This document shows, one piece after another, positions 28,264-63,038 of a stretch of 64,000 nucleotides of DNA. The stretch comes from Tubiluchus corallicola (Eukaryota > Priapulida > Priapulimorpha > Priapulimorphida > Tubiluchidae): positions 389,194-453,193 of the forward strand of contig JAQGDQ010000099.1 of the NCBI GenBank assembly GCA_030141605.1, in the 5' to 3' direction. The notes under the pieces are model-generated. The model made no database searches. It was not told where the DNA came from and worked only from the letters and a program-made list of their open reading frames with translations. The position numbers and the translations under genes are program-made. How positions within the stretch are numbered: position 1 is the stretch's first letter; each line of letters starts with the position of its first letter.

Positions 28264-31200
28264 ATGAGTAAGGCACATCCTCCAGAACTAAAGAAGTAAG
28301 TTAAGCTTTGATTAGTAGTTATAAAAAGTTAGAAACTAAATGTGATAATTTAATAGCTTGATTAATTTATTTGTCAAAATTGCGTTAATTGTAGAAGTAA
28401 TTAGTATCGACTGAATTCTTTTTTAAATTTAAGGCAAGCGTTGTTAATAGGTAATTGCCACCGTTATTGTTTTGTTTAAAGCCCATAGCAAATTTTAAAC
28501 AGTCATGCAGTGGCGGCTCGTAGCTAAAATAGAGGGGGTGCTATTTTTTAGCCGTTGTTTTAATACTGTGTAAAACGAAACAAACATATGTAACTATAAT
28601 GTTGTAATTGTAATTTTAAACATAACCTTGATAAGCTCCTAAACAAAAAATATTGTTTTCTTCCGAATAGCCTAAATTGTCGCAGTTCTAGAATATGCCT
28701 ATACACAGCTTTTAAGCACTTGACAACTGACAACATGTACTGCAGTGAGCGACAGTACTCTTTCTCCTTATAGTACAGCATCTTATCTCAGACATGTGCG
28801 CATGGCAGCATGCACACAGCAGCCGAACTCCGGTTCCGCACAAATATAAAGAAAGAGGTAAAGAAAATAGGTTATTATATTGAATATTATTGATATTAAT
28901 GAGTGAAAACAGGGGGTGTTGCAGTACCACAGTACCTATACACGAGTCGCTACTGCAGCCTTATAAGCTCTTGTTTAGTGATAAGTTTGGTCCGTCATTT
29001 GTTGGGGTATGCTATAGTTGTTTGGTCACCACAGCATATTGCATATATTCAATGCCTCGAAGAAATTTAGAAGTGTTGTTGAAGACGATATTTAGCTCAT
29101 GATATCGATTTATCGTCTTTGTTTTCTCTAGAACAAAGACGTAATACTATTGATTTGGTAAATGCATGTAAGATTTTAAATGATCATACTATACTACAGC
29201 CAACTAATTTTTTTGTTTCATCATTTCGTCAGTTTCTGGGACATTCTGACAAACTTTTTTGTCCTTGTGTTAGAACCAATATACTGAAACATTTTTTCAG
29301 TCGCCGGTAATTAATCCGTGGAATCGTCTCCCAAGTAATGTAATAGCTTCGGAGAGTTTTAGTAAATCTGAAAGTACAATAAGAGTGATGTGTTCAATGC
29401 CTGCTAGCGGCTAGCGTCACTAAACCATTTAACGGTATGTTCAGTAATAGAGTTAATGCTGACTTATCGACTTATTACATTGTTTTTTCAGGTACATGGA
29501 CAAAAGATTGTCACGTAAGAATTACTATTATTCTTAAGAATCTGTGGGTGTGGAAAGATATCGTGCTAAACTCACTCAACAGTCTATATCCTGCATGCGT
29601 GTGATTTAAGCAAGGTCTGAGTGGTGTAATGGTCATGCAGTATTGTGCACAGTGGAGATGCACACATTATGGTGGACAGTTGGTGATGTCCTCCAGATTA
29701 TGCAGAAATTCAAACAGGCCTAGACTTATGGCAAAGTCAAATTGTAATATGTAAATCATACGATGCCATCACCTGCTGAAATTCTGAATGACCAAAAGAG
29801 TAAATTTACCTGTTCACATAGTCTGACATATTGTAGTCACCAGCACATAGTTCTTGAAGTGGTTTCTTTCTTGCAATTGGTAGAACTCAAAGAACTTTTT
29901 CCAGTCCATGTTTAGCAGTCCTCGGGCAACTCTCAATATCATTTTGTTGTTGCTGGTTAGCTTCAATTGAAGTTATCACTTAACCAGTAAAATTATCAGT
30001 AAAGTTGGATATAATCCTTTTTGTTTAGTATAGACAGGCTGTAACTCAGCAGTTTGTGTAGTTTAATCTTTTTAGAGATGTGGTATTTCGTGCAGTTAAA
30101 ATTAAGTTTTAAAAGTATTTTTTTATTAAAGTAATGTTCACTTCTTAGAACTCATGTTGTTCAAGTGTCGTAAACTTTATAACTTCTCTTAGCTGGCAGG
30201 TGTAATGTGGAAGCCGCCTCTTAATAAAACCACTGCGGAACCAGCAATGAGTAGTGCTAATAAATGGCAGTTTTATTATGCTGTATTTAGCATATACAGC
30301 ACGTAAACGCTTCGCCCCAATTAGTATTATATGACAATTAAAGATTAATCAGTCAGCTGAGTCTCGTCCTTACAGGATGTCTCTAGATCAACAGTGATTC
30401 AAGATCATTCAGCAGAGTAAAGTGTACTTTGGCAGCTGTGTATGTACATTTCACAGCGGTTATGACGAAACAGTCGACTCTTACTTTCAGTGTAACTTAG
30501 ACTAAGAAGAAGTAAATCTAGGAAACGGGACTTAAGTTTCAACTGCACTTCTTGAAAAATAGCCACATTGCCTTTTTTCGTTTTGGTTTTGCTTTTGTCG
30601 CTTATTACTAAAAAACAGTCGTTGGTGCACTGGTTTTATTAACTGAATTTTCTTAATAGTTTTTATGAAGGTAATTCTGAACTGTGCCTAAATGGTTCTA
30701 AAATGTGTCTGGTTTTATTAAGTGGCAACACTATATTACAATTGTTGCACATTTTTTATTTTTCTTATGTAGTGAAGCTGAATGGAAAGAGGCACGTCTC
30801 TGGTGTCCTGAGGGGATTTGATCCATTTATGAATCTTGTCATCGATGAAGCTGTCGAACACAGGAAAACAGGAGAGAAATTTGACATTGGCATGGTGGTA
30901 TGTGTAATTTTCCTTGCATGTAGAGGGATCACCGAATATCAGTATAAGAATCCGGTCTGGTAAACCTTTGTTGTAATTACCGAAAGTTTGTCACTTTCGT
31001 TATACCAAAATTACTTTTTTAGTAATTGTCACATTTGGTGAACGTTATATTGAACAAACTGAATATTTTTATATAATGCTTATAAAAATTTATCTAAAAA
31101 AGGCAGATAGTAAACAGTGAACAGGCACAATAGCCGTCATTTTGCTTTCTGTTTCTGTACAAAGAATGTGATGCACCATCAGTACACAAGTCGTGTCATT

Positions 31201-31993
31201 GCACAATAGCTTGGTGGTGCTGTATATATTTTTCTATACAGAATGAAATCAATGAGAACTCAAGCTAGAAAACAATTATGCCTTTACAGTTTTTGCTTAA
31301 ATACTGTTAAAAAACACAGATATAGTAATCAGCAAAAATTTTCACAGCTCACCAATCGGCACTAACTTGATACGATAAAACATTATAGAGTTTACAATTC
31401 TTTTCAGTTGGAATTTCAATAAAATACGACTGATAATCTGGTAAGCTTCGGTTTGGTGACACCCAAGCATAAAAAAAAATCTTCTTCGATTTGGTTGAAT
31501 AAAATGAGCCTTTTGTGCATCCCTACTTGCATGTTGCTTGTGTATAGTGTTGCTTTAGTGTGCAACTATAAAATTTTTCACAGTGTTTGAATCATAATAA
31601 AACTTATGTTTAATAGTCTGTTGTGCAATGATTTTCTTAATTGGCCATTGTAATGTCTGCTCATTTATAGGGTTGATATGCGTAATGCCTAATACATAAA
31701 GGTTATTTCTTTTTGCTGTCTCATGTTATACAGGTCTTGAAATTTGATTTGGGTAGACAGTGGACTATAAGCTAGTATAACATATGAAGGACCAAAACCT
31801 CTATATCTCTGTATGTACTGACACATCTACACTTTGTCGAGAAATGCAGTAATCTATTCACCTTGCACTTCCTTTTTAGTGTACTATCAATTTTGCGCAC
31901 AAATTGATTTTTACGGCAGTAATTTATTTTCATTCTTTCCAGGTAATCCGGGGAAATAGCGTCATACTCCTGGAGGCGTTAGATAGAATTTGA
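28264..31993 (+). CDS. SNRPG: Small nuclear ribonucleoprotein G (Sm protein G), complete
   Basis: SmG is one of seven Sm proteins forming the ring around the Sm site of U1, U2, U4 and U5 snRNAs in the nucleus. Exons: 28264-28295, 29492-29514 (a 23-nt micro-exon), 30773-30897, 31943-31993 (stop TGA). Phases agree and the total is 231 nt, or 76 aa, the same length as the human protein. The product starts [11 protein letters not shown], then YMDKRLSLKLNGKRH, giving Sm1. [18 protein letters not shown] is the strongly conserved Sm1 core, and [17 protein letters not shown] is Sm2 with the RNA-contacting RGN. It shares its upstream region with GOLPH3 and is tail-to-tail with REEP. Confidence 0.97.
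28508..28955. mobile_element. hAT-like non-autonomous element in SNRPG intron 1
   Basis: The left end cagtggcggctcgta and the inverted right end cagtagcgactcgtg agree at 12 of 15 bases. Each arm carries a gggggtg run about 20-40 nt inside. The length is 448 bp and there is no transposase. Flanking octamers (cagtcatg / cagcctta) agree at 5 of 8. The terminal form CAGTGGCGG...GGGGGTG is a common hAT MITE type. Confidence 0.6.
29100..29400 (+). pseudogene. Decayed LINE ORF2 3' end (CR1/L2-like)
   Basis: The frame around 29122-29310 reads [20 protein letters not shown], then [14 protein letters not shown] and KHFFSRR. After a one-base frame change it continues as [17 protein letters not shown]. 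This order (LEQRR, G-H-x-K-L, R..K.FF..R, WN.LP) is the usual carboxyl end of CR1/L2-type polyproteins. Frameshifts and the missing upstream part show it is a dead 5'-truncated copy, lying in SNRPG intron 1. Confidence 0.7.
29515..30772 (+). other. SNRPG intron 2
   Basis: This 1258-bp intron has a short A-box-like stretch (gagtggtgtaatggtcatgc, 29619-29638) reminiscent of tRNA-derived SINEs, but no B box at the right distance. Nothing else was recognised. Confidence 0.5.
30898..31942 (+). other. SNRPG intron 3
   Basis: This 1045-bp intron shows no recognisable element besides its splice sites. Confidence 0.65.
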
Positions 31994-32582
31994 CAGGGGC
32001 AGAATTTTACATCATTCATTCCGCATCTTGTTTATTGTATGTAAAAATTAATGATCATTTTAATCCGATATGCTATTTAGATTGTTTTTTACATTCATAG
32101 AAGTTGTAGATACAGTTGCATGTTTTGATTGAATGAGTGTCCACTGTGTATGGGCTACAACGGACTTGTTTGTTAATCTAACGCTGTCTGGAGATTTGAA
32201 TGCCATAATTTTTTAGGTAATATTTAAGTTGATATTAACATGTGTTTTCATTAGTAAAGAAACAATTCTGAGCTTAAATTCTATTACATGGTGAATCTCA
32301 CTCCTGTAATTAAGATGGCCGTTTGTATTTATCTAAACAGTGCTTTAGTTGATCCTACGTGCAAGTTTTATATGTAAATTAATTTCGTGTGAAATTTTGG
32401 GACCGTCACTTTGGCTTGTTTAAATGGTATGACTTTATACTTTGATTTAGCCATTCACAGTGCAATTATTTTAAGGCTTCCTACACAATGCAACAAACAT
32501 TTTTTGTAATATTATGTGAAAATATTGTTCTAGTTGCCCTTAGACGATAAATACATACTTCTGTAAAAATTGTGTATTGTTT

Positions 32583-32588
32583 AATAAA
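32583..32588 (+). terminator. Candidate polyadenylation signal for SNRPG
   Basis: This is the first AATAAA after the SNRPG stop, 590 nt downstream. The opposite strand has TTTATT copies just to its right, at about 32701 and 32743, which could serve the convergent REEP gene. Confidence 0.45.
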
Positions 32589-34600
32589 ATTAATAAGTAT
32601 ATGAAATCCTTCTAACTTGAAAAAATGTTTCTTGTGGTACTTCAGTAGAATTTTGCCTTGAGCATAAAACAAAAAAAGAGAAGAACTGTCTCGTAACATT
32701 TTTATTTACAAAACCCAAGCATATACCTGCAAACAACTATATTTATTTACAAAACCAAAAAGTGTATCCTTACAAAACAACCATAAGCATTACATCATCA
32801 AGTAAATATAGTGATAAAAAATCATGATTTATACAACTGTCAACATTTTGCATTTTCTGTATAATAAAACTTAATACGCACTTGCATTTGGCTTGTCCGT
32901 CTAGAATGCGAATTATATATAAATCATAACTACACAACTATTTAATAAAGTAGTGATGTCCATTCTTTTACCTGCTGAAATTGTACAGATTACTCAAGTT
33001 AAATGGGAAACTAGAAAAAATTGATAACCCAAAGGGTTACTACATGTATACATCTAACTGGACGGCTGAAAGGTGTGGAAAAAAATCACTAGTTAGAATA
33101 TGATTACATTATCCTCAACATACTGTTAGACACTAAATTTGATTTTAATTTTATACTTAGTTTTTAGAAAAGGGCGGAAATGGTAGCACAGAGCGTAAGG
33201 GCACTTTCACATGGACGGCAGATTAAACCATCAACAGTGGAAGTTTGCAAAATGCTACAGCAAGATGCACAGGCATACTGTTATCACACCAATACTTATC
33301 AATAATACTTATTAATTAAAATAATTAGTAAACTGATAACATTTGACACACAAAAACCGCATTGTAACAGTACTTGACAGTAATTTTCTAGCAATATAGT
33401 GCTGCACCTTTATGTATAACAATAACAATTACAAGCATGTAGACTATGGTACTGTACAATATGAGAAGCAAACTGACGTAATAAGAGCAAATGGTAACTG
33501 CTTTGAGCAAGTCTACGTGGCATGAGAAAGTTTTAAGTTTCAGTAGTTGGTGGATTACCACTATAACAACGTATATGCATTACATGTAGCTTTTCAAAGA
33601 AAGCCAAGGATACAACAGTAAAAAAATAAATGATCGTGCAAAATCGTGCTTCCTACACCATAATAACAGTTACGTGCTATTTAAAAATAAGCAAATTTTG
33701 TAATGCAGAAGCCATTTTGAACTTTGCTAGATTACAACATAGTGCATATTAATTAAAAAAAAATAAATATGGAATCAATTGCCACAACTGTGCAAATAAC
33801 GTCGTCAAATCAACACTACTGTCTCGCTGAGGTAATGAAAAGAGAGTGTATAACAAGCATTACACAAGGCATTGCAAAAATTAGTTGATTAGTATCACTG
33901 CCCACCTTAGCCAACATTGTGTTAAAAACGAATCTCTTTACATGTTACATCTCTTCACAAGTAACTAACCAAAAATGATAAATGCTACTGACCATGTTTG
34001 GATTATATATGAACATATTTAGTAGGCTTGCCCAGTGATTGTCATTAGTTTTAAATAAAAAAATATGAGAAATCTGCAAAAATTGAGGCCAAAGGGATGA
34101 AGCTAAATAACTGTTCTACAGCTTATTTCTTTATCAAAACTGAGGCAAAAGTACTGTAATGGCAACAAAAATTAGTATTAGTACATTATGCAAATTAGTA
34201 ACAGTGCAATACAAAGGTATTAAGTATTAAAAGTCAATATTAGTCTTAATTGTGTTTCCTTGTGTTTTGTGAGTTGAGATAAAACTTATTGTTAAAAGAC
34301 GTCAACAGTCTTTCGTGATTTATACGAAGAACAAGCAGTGGCTCTGCAAGACAATGGCACAGAATACTACTGAATTCAAAAAGCAAAAAGCTGCCATCCT
34401 GGTAGAATTTTATAATCGAAACAACACGTTTCGCTGCATGAGGCAAGATCTAGTGACATTCTTGACCCTACTTGTTATCGATATGTGCTGGACGAGATTG
34501 TAGACCTAGTTGATCGTCGCGATCTGGGAAGAGTGGCATATGCATCCTGAAAATATATGAATAATTGTGTCATGAATCAGAAACTACTGTTGAAAGTAAT

Positions 34601-35053
34601 CAGGGCTGTGGAGTAGGAGTCGGAGTTGTTAAAAGTTAGGGTTTTGGAGTCGGACTCGAGAGAGCACACTTATTGTTAGAGGAATCGGTAAAAATAAACA
34701 AACACAGACTCCAGTTACTTTTAAAACAATCATACCTAATACTAATGTATACTAGGTAACATTAAGGTCTTTATATCAACAAAAGTAAACTGCCGATTGT
34801 AATTGTCATAGCCTACGTGGCCACTTCTTACCCTGAGCAATTACAACCTGTTGTTAGACACTTGTTGTTCTTAAAATATTTACATTATGTTTTTATTTTT
34901 GCAAATATCATTGAGAGAACTTGAACATAAAAAGTAGCGTAACGATTCACATGGTAGTGATGAAATGCCACTGTAGCTAAGCTGCTAAATATTGAGAATA
35001 CTACAAACTATTACCTGGAGTGGGGAGTTTAATGTACCGACTCCACAGCCCTG
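34601..35053. mobile_element. hAT-like non-autonomous element
   Basis: The left terminus cagggctgtggagtaggagt and the inverted right terminus cagggctgtggagtcggtac agree over the first 14 bases. The left arm also contains further ggagtcgga words. The 453 bp has no ORF of note. CAGGGCTGTGGAGTCGG ends are a familiar hAT type in animal genomes. Flanking octamers are only partly similar, so the insertion is old. Confidence 0.75.
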
Positions 35054-35182
35054 GAGAGTCTCGGTAATTGTCTGCTACTAATACTGCCATACAAGGCTGA
35101 ATCCAAGACCAAAACAGGCAAATACAAACCAATATAATTTTACATAGACAAGTTGCAGAGCCAAAAGTACAAATATCATTAA

Positions 35183-35188
35183 TTTATT
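35183..35188 (-). terminator. Candidate polyadenylation signal for REEP
   Basis: AATAAA on the minus strand, about 500 nt past the proposed REEP stop. The distal alternative near 32.7 kb would give a 3-kb 3' UTR containing the hAT-like element. Confidence 0.35.
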
Positions 35189-35681
35189 ACTGTATCAGCA
35201 AAACAAAAAAAGAAAAATTGTACATAATACGATATAAGTATGAACATAATGAAACGTTATAGTTTCACTGTCTTTACAAGACCAAGAGAGGAAAACAAGC
35301 TATAGGACTCATTGTTTCTTATCTCCAGTTGCAATTTAAACAAATTACTTTTTAAAATTCATATTTGTTGAGGCATTCATTAATGTCTTAATTTCAAGAA
35401 TTATAATCATACATATATATATATATACATATGTATTTCCATCAGTTACGAATTTTCTTCCCGTTTTTTGGGGGGGAAGAGATTATGGGAAGTTATTCTG
35501 TTGCATTTACCAAAACTTTAGATAGACCTCCATGCAAAGCAAACAAAGTCATTTAAACTCATTTTTGCCTTATCTGATTGTTTACTAGATCAACAGATGG
35601 CAGCACACTGCTTTCTGACAGAACTTTCTCAAACGAGTTGACTGAGCACGACTTTTAAGATGACTAGTGGATGTGCGAAAA

Positions 35682-59337
<23,656 letters not shown>

Positions 59338-60127
59338 TTTCACACTCGCTGTAATAAAGCCAAAGCTTTGCAAAACTTTAATGTCACATCCCTAAAAATC
59401 CATTTTTTAAAGGAGGCTTTCATCGATTCAACTGATTTTCTAGCCTGATCTTTTCCAGCTCGTTTACTTTTTGAGTAACTAGTTCACAAGAAGTTTCACT
59501 AACTTTGTAATCTTTGTTGTTGAAATCTTGTGTATATTCGCTACGCCATCTAACGAATAAAATTGCAGATAATTGTTACAAATTTTATCTATGGCTGTGG
59601 CAGTTCATTGTTAATGCAACGTACCAGCCTGCTGCACAAGTAAATTTGACTATGCTGACAACCATTGCTCATGATAACACTGCCAGTACTGCGGTAATCA
59701 CCATAAGAATTATTGTAACATGATATGACATGGTCTTCGCAATGTAACATAATACAACATAGTTGGACATAGGGTACCATAACGTAACACAACGCAAATT
59801 AGTTTCATTAGTTCCTGACTAAATTTTCATTTTTTTATCCATTTTTCTTTTAATCTATGTTTTCCATTATCAGCTATTTCCCATAATTCTCTTACAGCAA
59901 TTAAGTCTTCCAAAAAATGCAGTTTAAAGTACATAGTAGATAGAAAACACTTGTAAATTTTTATAAATATGTAAACAGATGTAAAACTAGGTCTATAATT
60001 TTATATTTTTATTTCCACATAATTAAAGCAGTAGAGAAAAAGGAAACAATTATAATCTTTTTCTTATCATTCACATAATTGATACGCTTACGAATAAATT
60101 TCCCTCAATTGACGTCAAACATATTGG

Positions 60128-60200
60128 TCTATCGCTCCGCCCCCCGCTGCAACGTAAGCACGCTCAGCAGCATTCGGGACAACAGCTCACGTAGGACAAC
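60128..60200 (-). promoter_or_regulatory. GC-rich patch, possible REEP promoter
   Basis: This is a local run of CpG and a GC-box-like ccgcccccc in otherwise AT-rich DNA, about 800 bp upstream of the REEP start codon. If it is the promoter, REEP has a long 5' UTR or a non-coding first exon. Evidence is compositional only. Confidence 0.3.
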
Positions 60201-61999
60201 AACTGTCTAAGCTAAACTAAACAACATGACAGTCACAACTAATGTCTAATCAGCAAATAAACTGATTGCTCTTTTTTTGCTTAAACACAAATTTGTAGAG
60301 CAGCAATTATTTCAACACGAAATTAACACTTCAAGTAGCCAAAAAATGACTTTTCAAATTAAACAGAAAATAGAGACGAAGTTTCAAAGCACTACAAAAT
60401 ACAGAGACATATGTACATAATAAAGAAACTAAGCCAGTTAGCCTTGCTTAACAATGAATGAGCAACAAAAATATTAAGTCTCTCTTGCCTTTAAACATAC
60501 GAACTTGCAAAGCTTTTGTCTAACTTGCAAAGCCATGAACTAAACTAAACTGCACATTTTCTTGATTGCAAAATGGTTTAATCAGCAACTCATAGATGTA
60601 AGCGTTGTGCATTTCTTCTTATAAACGAAACTAGACTATATATTTCCATGAATTCACTTGCAATTTCAATTGACAATAATAAAATCTAGAACAAGGCCAA
60701 TATTTCTCCCGCTAACTAATGAAAAGTTGAGCATTTTTCATAACAGTGTTACACGGAGCTGTACCTAAATGTCCCGAACGTACCTGCTGCAGGGGTGTGT
60801 AAAATAACTTGCACGCTGATTGGGCAGTCAACGAAAATTATTTACATTATGTTAGATGTCAATTATTTATATCATGAGACAAATACACAATACAACCATT
60901 TATTATCAGAGAATAGCAGCATTAAAATGAGGTATAGGTCGCACGCTACAACATTAACCTAAATTCACAAATTATTTAAGCTTTCTAAGAACAGCTGCAA
61001 TTCAAAAATATACAGATTTATTGAGGATTTACAACCCATACAACTACAATTACAAATACAAGTTACAAACATTACATAAACTATGAAATACATTATAATG
61101 AAGAAAAAACTACACAGACACAACCCCCCACATGGGGTATAATCGGCAACCCAATACACAATAAAACACATTAATAGTGATTAATAGTAATTATTGTCAT
61201 TATTATTACCAAAAATGGTAGGGTAAAATGTGTGACACAACAATACAGGAGACATTTCATGTAAATGGTATTTATAGTTTGTTTATCAAATCAAACATGC
61301 TAAATTGAAGCTAAGATTTATCAATACTAATGACACACAATAAGAGAGTATTCATGTAAAACTTGTATGAAAATATGATCAGTAAAAAGTCACTTATGAT
61401 AATAAACAGAAACGTAATTTTATTTCAATCACCAGCTTCTTTGGTTTACGATTATTTAAGCAAATTTGTCCAACAATTGTTTTCAAAGCATTTTGACAAA
61501 CTCATAACAGTTATTTACAATAAGATGGTGTTTTAGCATTATATAAAGCTCTTGAACCGTTAAAAAACTTTGAGAGGGCCAGCTATTGACGTATATAGAC
61601 ACACAGAATGCAAAAGGTGTGTTGTGGGCAGCAGCAGCAATAGGAAGCTCTTTTTAAGAAAAATTCAAAATTCGAAAAAGTATACTTATACCAAAATTGT
61701 TGTATTTTATTAATGACAGTGATTTTAACATAAGTCCTGCATATAGCATATTAAGATTGCAATATGGTTGCACTTTGTACTTTAATCACAATGTAAAACG
61801 TATTGTTAAAAATCGTTTTATGACCTTGTAAGGAACTACTAAATGTAACATATTAATCCTTTTATAATATTTCTAACTCTTACCTTTGTGTACATATACT
61901 TGTCTACTAGCATCACTGTATATATTACAATGATGCTACAATGTCAGATGTTACAATGAGTAACATCATCGATTTTAGATGCGAATAAAATACATACTG

Positions 62000-62085
<86 letters not shown>
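62000..62085. repeat. (TAA)n microsatellite
   Basis: About 28 taa units follow aataaaatacatactga, so it may be a retroelement tail on the plus strand. The polytyrosine minus-strand ORF is an artefact. Confidence 0.9.
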
Positions 62086-62087
<2 letters not shown>

Positions 62088-62470
62088 TAACAGGGGTGCT
62101 TGGAGACAACAAGTGTGACATGCCGTTTTGTACGACCTAGCAGCAGCAACGACGTATTATAGTTAAGACTGAGATAAAAAGAAAATTTTTTCGTCTTACA
62201 AATATGTACCGAACTACTTGTAACACCAAAGTGTAAAAAATTTCCTGCTCAAGTATAGCAGTCAGTGTTTGCTGAATGCTTTGTTCAATCAGCTTGCTAA
62301 AATGTAGTGTACATCACAGTGCATTTATGTTCGTAAGGTCCATTTATTGCCTTGAGCCATCTATAGTCCAAAATTTGAATATTAGTACAGGCTCAACTTC
62401 TATCAAAGTTCCCCCCACACTACAACATTATTGTAAACAGTACCACACGAATCGTGCTGTCAGTTTCACG

Positions 62471-63038
62471 TCACCTTTCAGCAACAATCACTACTTGGAT
62501 AACACTCATCCGTTGCAGTTGCTTCGCCATCTTCTCATTTAACAAACACACCTCGCCTATCTTTAGAAAACTTCTCAAACAGCCTTCAACGCCTTGCAAA
62601 GTACCCATAAAGACAGATTCAATATTAGTCAGTGTTTCACTATTAATTTGTGAATCACTATCATATGCTTCCACACCACCTGTGCAGTCTAAGGGGTCCT
62701 GTTTCTACTACTATTTCAACTTGGCTTCACTTCTGCATTATCGATACTTCCCTCTGTAGTAACATCACTCCTGTCTGGACTCAGTAACAATGATGTGCTA
62801 AGACCTTGTCTCACGGCAGATGCCATGGCAGCCGTTCTAGCCTCGTCCCAAACGTAACGCTTTGGTGCTTCCGCCAACGATTTTCCCTTCGGAGATGTAC
62901 TTTTTCTTTCCCATGCTCGTCTATATGTGCCTTTACGAGAAGACTTTGAGGTGCTATCCTTCTTGGTTGGAGAAATCGCATCCTTTCCATACCTTTTCAC
63001 GATCACTTTACGTTGGTGCTTCAACTGTGGGAACAAAT
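62471..63038 (-). CDS. 3' exon(s) of an unrecognised gene, basic Lys/Ser/Arg-rich protein
   Basis: A good acceptor (ttttcttttatag) precedes 63038 on the minus strand. From there an open frame runs to a stop at 62716, richer in GC than its flanks, starting LFPQLKHQRKVIVKRYGKDA and containing RRAWERKSTSPKG and RYVWDEARTAAMASAVRQGL. A second open frame, 62679 to the TGA at 62471, reads YDSDSQINSETLTNIESVF then LRSFLKIGEVCLLNEKMAKQ, which looks helical. The two would join in phase if a 68-nt intron (donor gtatcg at 62747, acceptor gcacag before 62679) is spliced. Otherwise the protein ends at 62716. I do not recognise the family. Upstream exons are not visible in the remaining 960 bp. The call rests on composition, splice signals and frame length. 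Confidence 0.5.

Larger units (their letters stand above)
31994..35681. other. Convergent 3' region between SNRPG and REEP
   Basis: This interval contains the SNRPG 3' UTR (to about 32.6 kb) and the REEP 3' UTR (minus strand). AATAAA on the minus strand occurs at 35183-35188, 500 nt after the REEP stop, and again near 32.7 kb. A hAT-like element occupies 34601-35053. No further gene was recognised. Confidence 0.5.
59338..62470. other. REEP 5' flank and downstream flank of the unassigned minus-strand gene
   Basis: No exon was recognised. A GC-rich, CpG-containing patch at about 60128-60200 (cgctccgccccccgctgc) stands out from the AT-rich surroundings and could belong to the REEP promoter or 5' UTR. 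A (TAA)n run lies at 62000-62085. The ORFs in this interval lack supporting features. Confidence 0.45.

Noticed and set aside
29605-29700. tRNA-like A box gagtggtgtaatggtcatgc
   Set aside because: No B box follows and the arms do not pair, so neither a tRNA nor a SINE can be supported.
61925-62149. Polytyrosine minus-strand ORF
   Set aside because: Translation of the (TAA)n tract.
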